Positions 9,149-16,537 of a stretch of 64,000 nt of DNA are shown here, piece after piece. The position numbers were made by a program, and so were the translations under genes. Each line of letters begins with the position of its first letter. The stretch's first letter is position 1. A model generated the notes under the pieces. It worked only from the letters and a program-made list of their open reading frames with translations. It ran no database searches and was not told the DNA's origin. Location of the stretch: the NCBI RefSeq assembly GCF_030063185.1, contig NZ_JASISP010000002.1, positions 88,828 through 152,827 on the forward strand, in the 5' to 3' direction. Origin of the DNA: Arthrobacter sp. H35-D1 (lineage in GTDB: Bacteria > Actinomycetota > Actinomycetes > Actinomycetales > Micrococcaceae).

Positions 9149-10963
9149 GTGCAACCCCACGCTATGGATACCGCCCCGGCGGCCCCGGACCCAGTCTCCC
9201 CCGACGAGCCACCCCTCGGCGGTTCCAGCGACGCACCCGCGGCCGATGCCTCAGTGGCCTCGGCGCGGAGTGCGGGGCAGCACGCTCGGGAGCAGCACGC
9301 GCGGGAGCAGCACGCGCGGGAGCAGCCCACTTGGGAGCAGCCGACGCAGCCACCGCGCTGGCTGCGGGATCCGGCGCTGGCCTTCACCCAGGCGGCCGTG
9401 GCGAGCCGACTGCTGGGCCAGCGTTTTTCCTTCAACACCACCCCGGCCAGCCTGCGGCTCTGGTTTTGGCTGGCACCTGCCCTGACGGCGCTCATTGGCG
9501 GGCTGTTGCGGTTTGTCCGCCTCGGCCAGCCGCCCTCGCTGGTCTTCGACGAGACGTACTACGTCAAGGACGCCTACAGCTACCTGCAGGGCGGCTACGA
9601 ACGCAATTGGGCCGACAAGGCCAACGACCTCTTCAACCAGGGCACCTTCACCAGCCTCGAGACCACTGCCGAATACGTTGTGCACCCGCCGGTGGGCAAG
9701 TGGATGATCGCCTTTGGCCTATGGATTTTCGGCCCGGACAGCACGTTTGGGTGGCGTTTCACGGCAGCGCTGGTGGGCACCATCTCCATTTTTTTGCTGG
9801 CCCTGATCGCGCAAAAGATGTTCCGATCCACCATTCTGGGTGCCATCGCCGGCCTGCTTTTCGCCATTGACGGGCACGCCATTGTCCAGTCCAGGACGTC
9901 ATTGCTGGATATTTTTGTCATGTTCTTTGCCCTGCTGGGCTTTGGCGCCCTGCTCATGGACCGTGATGATGGACGACGGCGGCTGGCGGCCAAGCTGGCC
10001 TCGCTCGCCGGAGCGGACGGCCGGGTTCCGGCGAAGAAGCTGCTTTACGGCCCCTGGCTGGGGATCCGCTGGTGGCGGTTGGCCGCCGGTGTGGCGCTGG
10101 GCCTGTGCATTGGCACCAAGTGGTCGGGGCTGTTCTTCCTCGCCGCCTTTGGCCTGATGAGCGTGGTGTGGGACATGAATGCCCGGCGCATCGCAGGCAT
10201 CAGGTACTGGGTGCTGGGTGCCGTCTGGAAGGACGGCATCCTGGCCTTTGTGAGCGTGGTGCCCGTTGCGGCGCTGACGTATTTGGCCTCGTGGACCGGC
10301 TGGTTCATGTCAAAGGATGCGTACGACCGAAACTGGGGTGCGGAAAACCCGGCAGGCCCGTGGGGCTGGATTCCGGAGTCTTTGCGATCCCTGTGGCACT
10401 ACCATTCAACGGCCTACAACTTTCACACCGGACTTGCCTCGGACCATCCCTACAAGGCCAACGCGTGGTCGTGGCTCGTCATGGGCCGGCCCACGTCCTT
10501 CTACATCAAGAACTTTGAAAACGGCGAGGCCGGCTGCACCGTGGACAAGTGCACGTCGGCCGTGACCAGCTTGGGAAACCCGCTCATTTGGTGGGCTGGC
10601 ACGCTGGCGATTCTGTTCTTGATCGGCGTGTGGATTGCCAAGCGCGACTGGCGGGCGGGGGCCATCCTGGTTGGCTTTGCCGCCGGATTCGTGCCCTGGC
10701 TTTTCTATCCTGAGCGCACCATCTTCTTCTTCTATGCCATCGCCTACGAACCGTTCATGATCCTGGCGGTGGTCATGGTTCTGGGCATGGTGCTCGGCAA
10801 GGTGGGCGACCCGCCGTGGCGCCGCCAGCAAGGGGCCATGTTTGTGTGCATCTTCCTGGTGCTTGCCGTGGCCCTGAGCGCCTTCTTCTACCCCGTCTGG
10901 GCCGCGGAGATCATTCCGCAGGATGCCTGGCGCCAGCGCATGTGGCTCCCCAGCTGGATCTAA
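9149..10963 (+). CDS. pmt: Dolichyl-phosphate-mannose--protein mannosyltransferase (Pmt)
   Basis: Integral membrane GT39-type enzyme that transfers mannose from polyprenyl-phosphate-mannose to Ser/Thr of secreted proteins. The PMT signature FDETYYVKDAYSYL holds the acidic catalytic pair, followed by many hydrophobic helices. The 100-residue cytoplasmic N-terminus is low complexity and includes a 15-bp tandem (about 9278-9325) encoding REQHA three times and then a variant. The GTG at 9149 is chosen because TAGCAT at 9136-9141 stands 7 nt ahead of it with no Shine-Dalgarno; ATG 9164 is the alternative. Divergent from rsmI as in many actinobacteria. Length about 604 aa. Confidence 0.9.
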   Translation: MQPHAMDTAPAAPDPVSPDEPPLGGSSDAPAADASVASARSAGQHAREQHAREQHAREQPTWEQPTQPPRWLRDPALAFTQAAVASRLLGQRFSFNTTPASLRLWFWLAPALTALIGGLLRFVRLGQPPSLVFDETYYVKDAYSYLQGGYERNWADKANDLFNQGTFTSLETTAEYVVHPPVGKWMIAFGLWIFGPDSTFGWRFTAALVGTISIFLLALIAQKMFRSTILGAIAGLLFAIDGHAIVQSRTSLLDIFVMFFALLGFGALLMDRDDGRRRLAAKLASLAGADGRVPAKKLLYGPWLGIRWWRLAAGVALGLCIGTKWSGLFFLAAFGLMSVVWDMNARRIAGIRYWVLGAVWKDGILAFVSVVPVAALTYLASWTGWFMSKDAYDRNWGAENPAGPWGWIPESLRSLWHYHSTAYNFHTGLASDHPYKANAWSWLVMGRPTSFYIKNFENGEAGCTVDKCTSAVTSLGNPLIWWAGTLAILFLIGVWIAKRDWRAGAILVGFAAGFVPWLFYPERTIFFFYAIAYEPFMILAVVMVLGMVLGKVGDPPWRRQQGAMFVCIFLVLAVALSAFFYPVWAAEIIPQDAWRQRMWLPSWI

Positions 10964-10969
10964 TCCGGA

Positions 10970-11060
10970 GGAAGTGCGGGACCTCGGGAAGTCAACTCGT
11001 CGACGGTGACGAACCGGTAGCCCTGTTGCTTGATCCCGGTCGATGGTCAGTGCCACCATA
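10970..11060 (-). pseudogene. C-terminal remnant of a polysaccharide deacetylase-like protein
   Basis: On the minus strand a short open stretch reads IKQQGYRFVTVDELTSRGPA and stops at 10970. YRFVTVDEL is the usual C-terminal end of NodB-type polysaccharide deacetylases. Upstream the frame closes within a few codons, so only about 26 codons remain. This is probably debris marking the boundary between the conserved pmt region and the accessory zone. The call rests on a short motif. Confidence 0.4.
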
Positions 11061-11157
11061 CGGGCGCATGTTCCAAGTTCCAAGGAAACGGAACACCCCA
11101 ATGCAGAATCACCGTTGGTAGCGCGCTTTACCGTTCACCAACTGACAGGCTAGAAGA

Positions 11158-11496
11158 ATGAGCCTTATTTACCTGCTGCCACTATGTGTCGGACTCTTCT
11201 GGGTGCTGCATGCCTGCTTGCGCCTGCTCGGCCGAAAGATGGCAAAGTACACCTCTTGGCTACTGTTGGCGGGCCTCCCCATCATGGCAATCACCTTTTT
11301 CCTGTCGTCAATGGCTGCCGAGGAACCTGACCCGTCAATCTTAATAGGGGATGTGTTCTTGCCGATGTTGTTTGCTATGGAGTGCCTCTTCCTCTGGCCC
11401 GTTGCAGGCATCGCAGAGAGTAATCTCGTCCTCATCGCATCCTCGCGGCGCGATAGATCCGCAACCAAAGACGCCGTGGGTATCGACCCTGTATGA
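11158..11496 (+). CDS. Small hypothetical membrane protein
   Basis: 112-aa protein that I do not recognise. It has three hydrophobic segments (about residues 2-22, 34-52 and 62-88) and a basic C-terminus. The ATG at 11158 follows CTAGAAGA, a weak ribosome site. It stands alone between the deacetylase remnant and a 400-bp gap, and it is less GC-rich than the core genes, consistent with an acquired region. Confidence 0.55.
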   Translation: MSLIYLLPLCVGLFWVLHACLRLLGRKMAKYTSWLLLAGLPIMAITFFLSSMAAEEPDPSILIGDVFLPMLFAMECLFLWPVAGIAESNLVLIASSRRDRSATKDAVGIDPV

Positions 11497-11896
11497 CGTT
11501 CCCGATAACTTCATCAGGAACGGTTCAACTTCCAACTACTGGATGATCTTCTATTTCGGGTGGCCCACTTCTAAGGAAGCGGGCCACCCCTCCGGCGGGA
11601 TTTCCCCGCCAATGAAACATTGTCGGTACTCGTCTGCGCAACCTTGGTGCGACCGTAAGCGGAACCTCCTGCGAACCACCAAACGCGTGCGTCATGATGC
11701 CGAGGCGATATCGACCACCGCCAGCCATGTCGTTGGGAGAAGAGTCGTTCGCGTTTCGTTTCCTTTCCTGGTCGTCACGCAGCAGTTGGGACCTTCGGCA
11801 CTCCCGACAGAACCCGACCACGCCTATTGTTTGAGTATGTGCCGCGCATTATGACGACACGTCGACGGCAGTACTCTCCGCGAAAGCGAGCAAGGC
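11497..11896. other. 400-bp gap with a hairpin and no convincing gene
   Basis: No open frame here has coding character on either strand. The only clear structure is the hairpin at 11559-11590. The last 70 bp should hold the promoter of the following three-gene operon, but no strong -35/-10 pair could be assigned. Confidence 0.5.
11559..11590. terminator. Hairpin, possible terminator
   Basis: GGGTGGCCCACTT pairs imperfectly with AAGCGGGCCACCC across a short loop, giving a stem of about 13 bp with one mismatch. No T-run follows, so it could equally be a protein-binding dyad. Located 62 bp after the small membrane protein gene. Confidence 0.5.
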
Positions 11897-12358
11897 ATGC
11901 GAGCAAATATTCTGACGAGAATCGCGATGAGAACCCTGATCGTCGTGGTCATTTTCAACGCCCTTTCGGCCGTGGGGGGAAGCCTCGCCATGTTTTTCAC
12001 GAACGGACTTGGCATGCCGACGTCGTTCTTGGAGAACAGCCCCTTCACGTCCTTCTTTCTACCTGCGCTGATCCTGCTCGTCGGCGTCGGCGGGACTCAG
12101 GCTCTCGCAGCCGGGCTGCTCCTGGGTTACAGGGAATCTTCCCTACTCTGGACGGCTTTCGCAGGTTTTGCGATGATTATCTGGATCCTGACAGAGACCG
12201 TGATTATTCAAGGGTTTAGTTGGTTGCAAGCGATTTACTTCACGACCGGCATTGCGGAGCTCGCGCTCGTTCTTGCCCTCTCTGGCATCGTGTCCTGGTT
12301 GCCGCGCATCGAACTCGACGCCTGGCGAAAACGCAGTACGTTGCACGGTAGGGCATGA
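11897..12358 (+). CDS. Hypothetical four-helix membrane protein
   Basis: 153-aa integral membrane protein without a recognised family. Hydrophobic segments lie near residues 12-33, 48-70, 80-100 and 112-135, and the C-terminus is short and basic. It overlaps the next gene by 4 bp (ATGA), which in turn overlaps the third (GTGA), so the three were translated together. The shape (small multi-spanning protein followed by a larger one and a DUF6544 protein) suggests one membrane-associated process, but nothing specific can be assigned. Confidence 0.65.
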   Translation: MRANILTRIAMRTLIVVVIFNALSAVGGSLAMFFTNGLGMPTSFLENSPFTSFFLPALILLVGVGGTQALAAGLLLGYRESSLLWTAFAGFAMIIWILTETVIIQGFSWLQAIYFTTGIAELALVLALSGIVSWLPRIELDAWRKRSTLHGRA

Positions 12359-13209
12359 ACGCACCCCGCGCCCGAAATGGCCTTCCCAAACCATGGCTCT
12401 GGCTTTCCATCTCGGCGGCGTCCCTCGCGGCTGCAGGAAGCATCGTGGGTTCGCTCAATCCTGCGCTGGTGTATGGCAAGGAAACGGCCACATTCTTCGA
12501 TGCAAGCATCGCACAGGACCTTGTCAACCTTTTCTTCGTCGCCCACATGATCGTCGTCCTGGGGATACTGGCCTTCCATGGATCTTTGAGGTCTTGGCTG
12601 TGTCTACTGGGCTTCCTCGCTTTCACCGCTTATAACTACGCGATCTACGCCTTCTCCATCCATTTCGGACCGCTTTTCCTGGTCTGGGTGGCTGTACTCG
12701 GGCTGTCGGCCTACGCGTTCGCCGGCAGTGCGGCAGCGTTGCACCCTTCAGATTTACGTCGGCGTTTGGGCAGTTTTTCAATACGGCTACCCGGATGGTT
12801 CCTCATCGCAGCAGCAACACTGTTCACCTACTTGTGGTTGAGTGAGATCGTTCCAGACCTGCTGGCCAGCCGGCCATCAACCTCTGCCACCACCTGGAAT
12901 GTGCCGAGCAACCCTGTTCATGTCCTGGATCTCGCGATCTTCCTACCCGGCGTCTTCGTCGTAGGGCTTCTGCTTCTGCGCCGCCACCAGCTGGGCTATG
13001 CGTTCGCACCAAGCGCATTGATATTCCTCGGACTCACCACCTTGCCGATCATCCTCACACCCTTCGTGGCGCAGGCCGAAGGTCATGCGCCGTCCTGGTC
13101 GGTCTTGGTACCGGTCGGCATCATCGCCCTCGCAACGCTCGCCTTGTTATGGCGGATGCTTCACAATGCCGGGAATAAATCAGACCTCGGATCGGGAGGC
13201 ATGTCGTGA
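12355..13209 (+). CDS. Hypothetical multi-spanning membrane protein
   Basis: 284-aa integral membrane protein with about eight hydrophobic helices and no recognised catalytic motif. It starts with the ATG of an ATGA overlap and ends in a GTGA overlap with the DUF6544 gene fragment. Similar-looking membrane proteins often sit next to DUF6544 proteins in actinobacteria, which is an impression rather than a checked fact. It is intact, although its downstream partner is destroyed by an insertion. Confidence 0.68.
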   Translation: MNAPRARNGLPKPWLWLSISAASLAAAGSIVGSLNPALVYGKETATFFDASIAQDLVNLFFVAHMIVVLGILAFHGSLRSWLCLLGFLAFTAYNYAIYAFSIHFGPLFLVWVAVLGLSAYAFAGSAAALHPSDLRRRLGSFSIRLPGWFLIAAATLFTYLWLSEIVPDLLASRPSTSATTWNVPSNPVHVLDLAIFLPGVFVVGLLLLRRHQLGYAFAPSALIFLGLTTLPIILTPFVAQAEGHAPSWSVLVPVGIIALATLALLWRMLHNAGNKSDLGSGGMS

Positions 13210-13487
13210 GTGCTGACACTCGAAGGCCACAGACCCTCGCCGAGTGGGAAGACGAGCTCACCGGCTTCGCCGACAATGCTGCCTTTACTGGAGAAGATGT
13301 CGCTGAACTACCAGAGCCCGTTCAAAAATACCTCAGGGCGGCAATCCGGACCGGTACCCCACTGGCGCAGGTGTTACCGAGCGCATTGTTTGACGATGGC
13401 GGCGTCGCCCTTGTTGGCGATGGGAATGGCGGGTTTGGTCGTCATCGTGACGCGGTGGTTGGCATTGCTGCCGGGAGGAAGAGCTAG
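13206..13487 (+). pseudogene. DUF6544 protein, N-terminal fragment (interrupted)
   Basis: The first 55 codons read like the start of DUF6544 proteins (AELPEPVQKYLRAAIRTGTP, then LAQ). At 13372 the sequence crosses into an inserted element, and the remaining codons to 13487 are not native. Joining base 13371 to 14434, that is, removing the element and one copy of the GCAGG duplication, continues the frame as PLAQ-GVRLTMRGSIK without any indel. The GTG start overlaps the stop of the preceding membrane gene. Confidence 0.8.
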
Positions 13488-14428
13488 CAATCAGTGTCGT
13501 CGTCATGGTGACGACTGTTTCTGGGCATGGCTGGGCACGGTCTCGTCGCTTTTTCAGGTGCGCAGCGGCGGACTCAGCAGGTTACCTTGTGTGAAGAGCC
13601 CGATCAGGGTCCAGGGCGGCAGATCGACGTCTACGCGGTGCCGGTAGGCCAGTGCGGCACCGGCCAAGATGTTCAGGCTCCAGCCGAGCAGGCTCGGCCA
13701 GGGTTTGGGCCGGGCGAGGGTATCGGGGTTGAGGCGGAATGCGTGCTGGACTGCTTGCTCGTACAGCCAGTGAGCGTGTGTTTCCGGCACCCGGCGCAGC
13801 CAACGGCGCACCGTCGAGAGGGGCCGGCCCATGTGGGCAGCGATCGTGCGGTACCCGCTGCCGGCGGCCTTGGCCGCCAACGCGGTCCCGATGACCTCCA
13901 CCGTGTCGGCCCGGCGCACGGACAACGCGGCTGGCAACAGGATCTGGGTGCGGCGGCAGCCGGTGCAGCGGGCCCGCCGCGGCCGCATTGTAAGCCGCGT
14001 ATCGCCTGGGCCCCGCACGGTGCGGGTGCGGGCCTGCCCGTGGGGGCGCAACGGCGATGAACAGTCCGGGCAGAGTATCTCGCCCGCCAGCAAGGCCGTC
14101 TCGGTCTGCCCGCGGCCGTCCACGATCATCATCGTGCCCGCTCCTGTTCGCCTGTCCCACACTCATGTCAATGACTATTGCCTATCATGCCCGCGGCGGG
14201 GAAGGGGCCACTTCGTGTTGAACCAGCACCGTCCCGGGACGAATACGCCACCGGCCACCGGCGGAACCAATGAAACCAGCATGACCACGGTATTTTCAGG
14301 ATCGCAGCGCGCCGGTCGGAACGGCGGGTGTCGTCGTCACGATGGCGCCGCCAACGAACCCCGGGACCAGGACAGCGCCATCGTCAGGCAACGCAACTAC
14401 CCGCGGTCATCCACTGCGACGCGTAACA
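13372..14428. mobile_element. 1,057-bp insertion element carrying only a DUF6431 gene
   Basis: Both termini begin TGTTAC (left 13372-13377; right GTAACA 14423-14428), and the flanks carry a 5-bp direct duplication GCAGG (13367-13371 and 14429-14433). Inside each end are related motifs: TGACGATGGCG at 13391-13401, CGTCATCGTGACG at 13440-13452, CGTCATGGTGACG at 13501-13513, CGTCACGATGGCG at 14335-14347 and CGCCATCGTCAG at 14376-14387. TGT...ACA ends with a 5-bp duplication occur in the IS481, Tn5053/Tni and Tn7-like groups. The only gene is a DUF6431 protein; no DDE transposase or recombinase frame is present, so the element is probably non-autonomous or uses an unrecognised enzyme. Confidence 0.85.
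13554..14162 (-). CDS. DUF6431 domain protein (zinc-ribbon plus helix-turn-helix)
   Basis: 202-aa protein inside the 1,057-bp element. The N-terminal half has two Cys pairs, CPDC (near residue 31) and CTGC (near residue 66), that look like a zinc ribbon. The second half reads GYRTIAAHMGRPLSTVRRWL, a helix-turn-helix of the kind used by transposases to bind ends, and the C-terminus is hydrophobic and Trp-rich. No DDE triad is visible. The family is frequent in actinobacteria near insertion sequences. A role as an end-binding or regulatory protein for the element is an inference. ATG 14135 (MMIVDGRG) is an alternative start. Confidence 0.75.
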   Translation of the reverse strand: MWDRRTGAGTMMIVDGRGQTETALLAGEILCPDCSSPLRPHGQARTRTVRGPGDTRLTMRPRRARCTGCRRTQILLPAALSVRRADTVEVIGTALAAKAAGSGYRTIAAHMGRPLSTVRRWLRRVPETHAHWLYEQAVQHAFRLNPDTLARPKPWPSLLGWSLNILAGAALAYRHRVDVDLPPWTLIGLFTQGNLLSPPLRT

Positions 14429-14433
14429 GCAGG

Positions 14434-14864
14434 GCGTGCGGCTGACAATGCGAGGGAGCATTAAGATCGGCAGGTGGCTGCCATTTAGGGCCACACAATT
14501 GATCAACCCGCACAGAGGCTTCATCTGGAAGGCGAGAGTCGCTGGGATCATCGCTGGGTCTGACCATTACCTCAACGAAGAAGGAGGCATGGACTGGAAA
14601 TTGGCTGGCCTCTTCACTCTCGCCCACACTGACGGGATGGACGCTTCCACAAGCGCCGCGGGGCGAGGCGGTGCCGAGGCGGTCTGGGTTCCAACAGCAC
14701 TACTGCCCAGGTTTGGGGCAACGTGGACTGCAGCTGACGACACTCATATTTCCGTGGTCCATACCATCGGGAACACCTCAGTGGAAGTGCATTACACGCT
14801 ACGCCCAGACGGCCACATCCATTCACTGGTCTTCGACCGATGGGGTGATCCAGTGTTGCGGTAA
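14434..14864 (+). pseudogene. DUF6544 protein, C-terminal fragment (interrupted and truncated)
   Basis: Continues the gene split by the 1,057-bp element: RLTMRGSIKIGRWLPFRA, then IIAGSDHY, GGMDWKLAGLFTLAHTDG and AGRGGAEAVWVPTALLP, all typical of DUF6544. The frame ends after DRWGDPVLR, short of the usual family end (expected to continue after WGDP with an EITGYR-like strand), so a second event has removed the last 60 or so residues. The sequence then runs into a GNAT-like fragment in another frame. The function of DUF6544 is unknown. Confidence 0.75.
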
Positions 14865-15144
14865 CCGAGGGAAACGGCGCTGCGGGGTGGGGGCGCATCT
14901 GTTGGGCAAGATGGAGGACGTGGCCCTGAAGGCTGGTTCCAAAACTGTTTACGGTGTGACGAGTGCGGACTCGGCGGCGTTCTACAAGGCCGGGGGCCAC
15001 CAAGTACAGAAGCCGGATGAGATGTTCAGGACCTATTGGGGAGAGTCTGAGGTGGCATTTCCCATTTCAGGTGATGCGCAGTGGTTCTCCAAAGGCCTGA
15101 AGCGCAGAAGCTCATCCTGGTTGGCCAACCTGGTCAACCCCTGA
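14865..15144 (+). pseudogene. GNAT acetyltransferase C-terminal remnant
   Basis: In the frame ending at 15144 the translation reads GKRRCGVGAHLLGKMED, resembling acetyl-CoA-binding motif A of GNAT enzymes, followed by SADSAAFYKAGGHQVQKPDE, the usual strand-helix end. Nothing upstream in this frame belongs to a GNAT fold because the sequence changes to the DUF6544 fragment. It is probably the 3' part of a gene fused by deletion to the truncated DUF6544 gene. Confidence 0.6.
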
Positions 15145-15190
15145 TCGCTGGGTATGTAAGACTCAAGGAAGATTGTGCCCGATTCACTGA

Positions 15191-15229
15191 CGAAGAAGCC
15201 CCGAACCATCACCGGTCCGGGCTTCTTCG
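15191..15229. terminator. Bidirectional hairpin terminator candidate
   Basis: CGAAGAAGCCCcGaaCC pairs with GGtCcGGGCTTCTTCG around a short ATCACC loop, a strong 15-16-bp stem with few mismatches. It lies between the GNAT remnant (plus) and the end of the toxin gene (minus, stop at 15256), so it can serve both. Confidence 0.7.
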
Positions 15230-15255
15230 TGTCCCGGTGCTCACGATCTGGTCAG

Positions 15256-15597
15256 CTATTTGCTGGTTCGACCGAGCCTTTTGACTGCAGCGACATAGGC
15301 GGCTAGGCCCTTACGTTCTCCGACTGATACTGCTTGCACGGCTTTGACTTTGCCGTCCTTGATTCGGTAGACGAGGCGGAAGCGAGGCTTCTGTTTCGTG
15401 TCGGTGTCGAAGTAGAGCTTGAAGCAGTCGCTAAGATCGCCGGTGGAAACCCTGTCATCCAGGCCCTGACCAGTGAGAGTGCCTTTGGCAACTTCGACCA
15501 GCAGGCCTACGGCCATTATTCGGAGCTCTTGGGTGGGGAGTGCTGACATATCGTCCTCAAAGCCGGGTAGGGCATCAAGACCAAGCTGAGAACTCAC
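15256..15597 (-). CDS. RelE/ParE-like toxin of a type II toxin-antitoxin module
   Basis: 113-aa basic protein. The segment KLYFDTDTKQKPRFRLVYR followed by AVSVGERKGLAAYVAAVKRL resembles the beta-sheet and C-terminal helix of RelE/ParE-like toxins, which cleave ribosome-bound mRNA or poison gyrase depending on subtype; which one applies cannot be told here. It is translated after the antitoxin with a 4-bp overlap (ATGA at 15594-15597). The N-terminal 20 residues are an extension of uncertain status, with a second ATG (DDMSALP) inside. The cassette sits in a zone rich in insertions, as is usual for such modules. Confidence 0.72.
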   Translation of the reverse strand: MSSQLGLDALPGFEDDMSALPTQELRIMAVGLLVEVAKGTLTGQGLDDRVSTGDLSDCFKLYFDTDTKQKPRFRLVYRIKDGKVKAVQAVSVGERKGLAAYVAAVKRLGRTSK

Positions 15598-15884
15598 GCT
15601 TTCGGTTCATCAATGGTGATGCCGAACTTTGCGGCAACATCAGCAAGCGGTACGGCTGGGCCGGCTTCTTGGCGTTCACGAACGAGGCGCGCGATTTCCA
15701 GGTCCTCCATGATCGGAAGGAGCTCGGAGTACAGCTCGAAGGGGATGACCACAGCTTCGGGGCGGCGGTTGGCGCCGAATACGACCGGTGTGGCTGCCGC
15801 GTGGTCCGTCCGGAACCGACGAAGAATTGCCGGGACGCTGGTGCGGAATTCGGCTGTTGGCTGGACTTCAAGGAAAGTGCTCAT
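15594..15884 (-). CDS. Phd/YefM-like antitoxin
   Basis: 96-aa protein with an N-terminal DNA-binding half (TAEFRTSVPAILRRFRTDH, then ATPVVFGANRRPEAVVIPFE) like Phd/YefM antitoxins, and a C-terminal acidic helix (MEDLEIARLVRERQEAG) expected to wrap the toxin. The ATG at 15884 follows a minus-strand TACACT box by 6 nt with no ribosome site, indicating a leaderless message. That box overlaps TGTACA-type dyads, so the antitoxin probably represses its own promoter. The toxin gene overlaps its stop by 4 bp. Confidence 0.75.
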   Translation of the reverse strand: MSTFLEVQPTAEFRTSVPAILRRFRTDHAAATPVVFGANRRPEAVVIPFELYSELLPIMEDLEIARLVRERQEAGPAVPLADVAAKFGITIDEPKA

Positions 15885-15890
15885 ACCCTA

Positions 15891-15926
15891 AGTGTACAAC
15901 TAGATGGTCATAAAGATGTACATCTT
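15891..15926. promoter_or_regulatory. Toxin-antitoxin promoter and operator
   Basis: Two TGTACA cores lie 24 bp apart (15893-15898 and 15917-15922). The second is part of a perfect 14-bp palindrome AAGATGTACATCTT (15913-15926). The first overlaps the minus-strand -10 box TACACT (15891-15896), 6 nt from the antitoxin ATG. The spacing is close to two helical turns, which suits two repressor dimers on one face. Confidence 0.65.
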
Positions 15927-16325
15927 GTTGTCATTTTTACATCTGTTGCGCCGGGGGTGCGGCGGGCGCGAACAAGCTCGGTTTCAATAAGCGAAGCATG
16001 CCTTTCGGTTAATGAAAACGTCAACCACTGCAGTCAATGCCGACTGAGCTTACCTGGGGCCCTTTGCGCCCCAGCGTGAGGGACTGGGGTCTGAGGATGA
16101 TCCGTACGGAAATTCACGCTAAGAGGTTGTTTCGAGGTCAGATCGTCCTTGGTTTAAAAATATCCATGCCCGTAACGGGAACCTCCTGCGGTGCAACCTT
16201 GTGGTGTTCCAGACATCCAACTGCTGGGTGGGCATCTCATGCCACCGGGAGCCGCTTCTATGGCGGTTTGCCAGTAGATGCCCGGCGATACGGGCAAAGA
16301 CGGAACCACCTGACACACTCTGATC
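15927..16325. other. 400-bp gap without a recognised gene
   Basis: Short frames on both strands have no coding character. A small hairpin CTGGGGC/GCCCCAG lies near 16050-16072. The stretch should contain the promoter of the interrupted SRPBCC gene that starts at 16326; no clear TANNNT box stands at leaderless distance. Confidence 0.45.
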
Positions 16326-16537
16326 ATGGCCGCTTCTTTCGAATGCACGACACCATCCAGCTTGCCAAAAGCGCAGTTATTTGACTTGGCGCGCAGCATT
16401 GAAGCCCATAAGGAATCGATGGCGCAGTCCCGAGAAAAAGCTGTCGCTGGTGTCACGTCGGGACTCATTTCGTTGGGAGAAGAGGTGACATGGCGTGCGT
16501 GGCATTTCGGTCTTCCGCTGCGGATGATAAGCCGGAT
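16326..16537 (+). pseudogene. SRPBCC family protein, N-terminal fragment (interrupted by IS)
   Basis: The first 71 codons (MAASFECTTPSSLPKAQLFD, then EAHKESM, AVAGVTSGLISLGEEVTWRA and MISRI) match START/SRPBCC-type ligand-binding proteins common in actinobacteria. The coding sequence is cut after GCCGGAT at 16531-16537 by an IS1595-type element. Joining 16537 to 17668 restores the frame as RMISRI-TQMEAPDSFVDEQV with no indel, so the insertion is the only lesion and may be recent. Confidence 0.8.

Noticed and set aside
11525..11821. 98-codon minus-strand frame in the gap after the small membrane protein
   Set aside because: No start signal, no family resemblance, and it runs through the hairpin at 11559-11590.
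13554..14162. DUF6431 protein as the transposase itself
   Set aside because: No DDE, Tyr or Ser recombinase motif is visible in its 202 residues; it was annotated as an accessory DNA-binding protein instead.
11727..16484. Shared words at 11.65-11.75 kb and 16.17-16.48 kb (TCGTTGGGAGAAGAG and GGAACCTCCTGCG)
   Set aside because: The first copy at 16.47 kb is ordinary coding sequence of the SRPBCC gene (SLGEE). The two words are in different spacing and order, so no repeat family could be defended.
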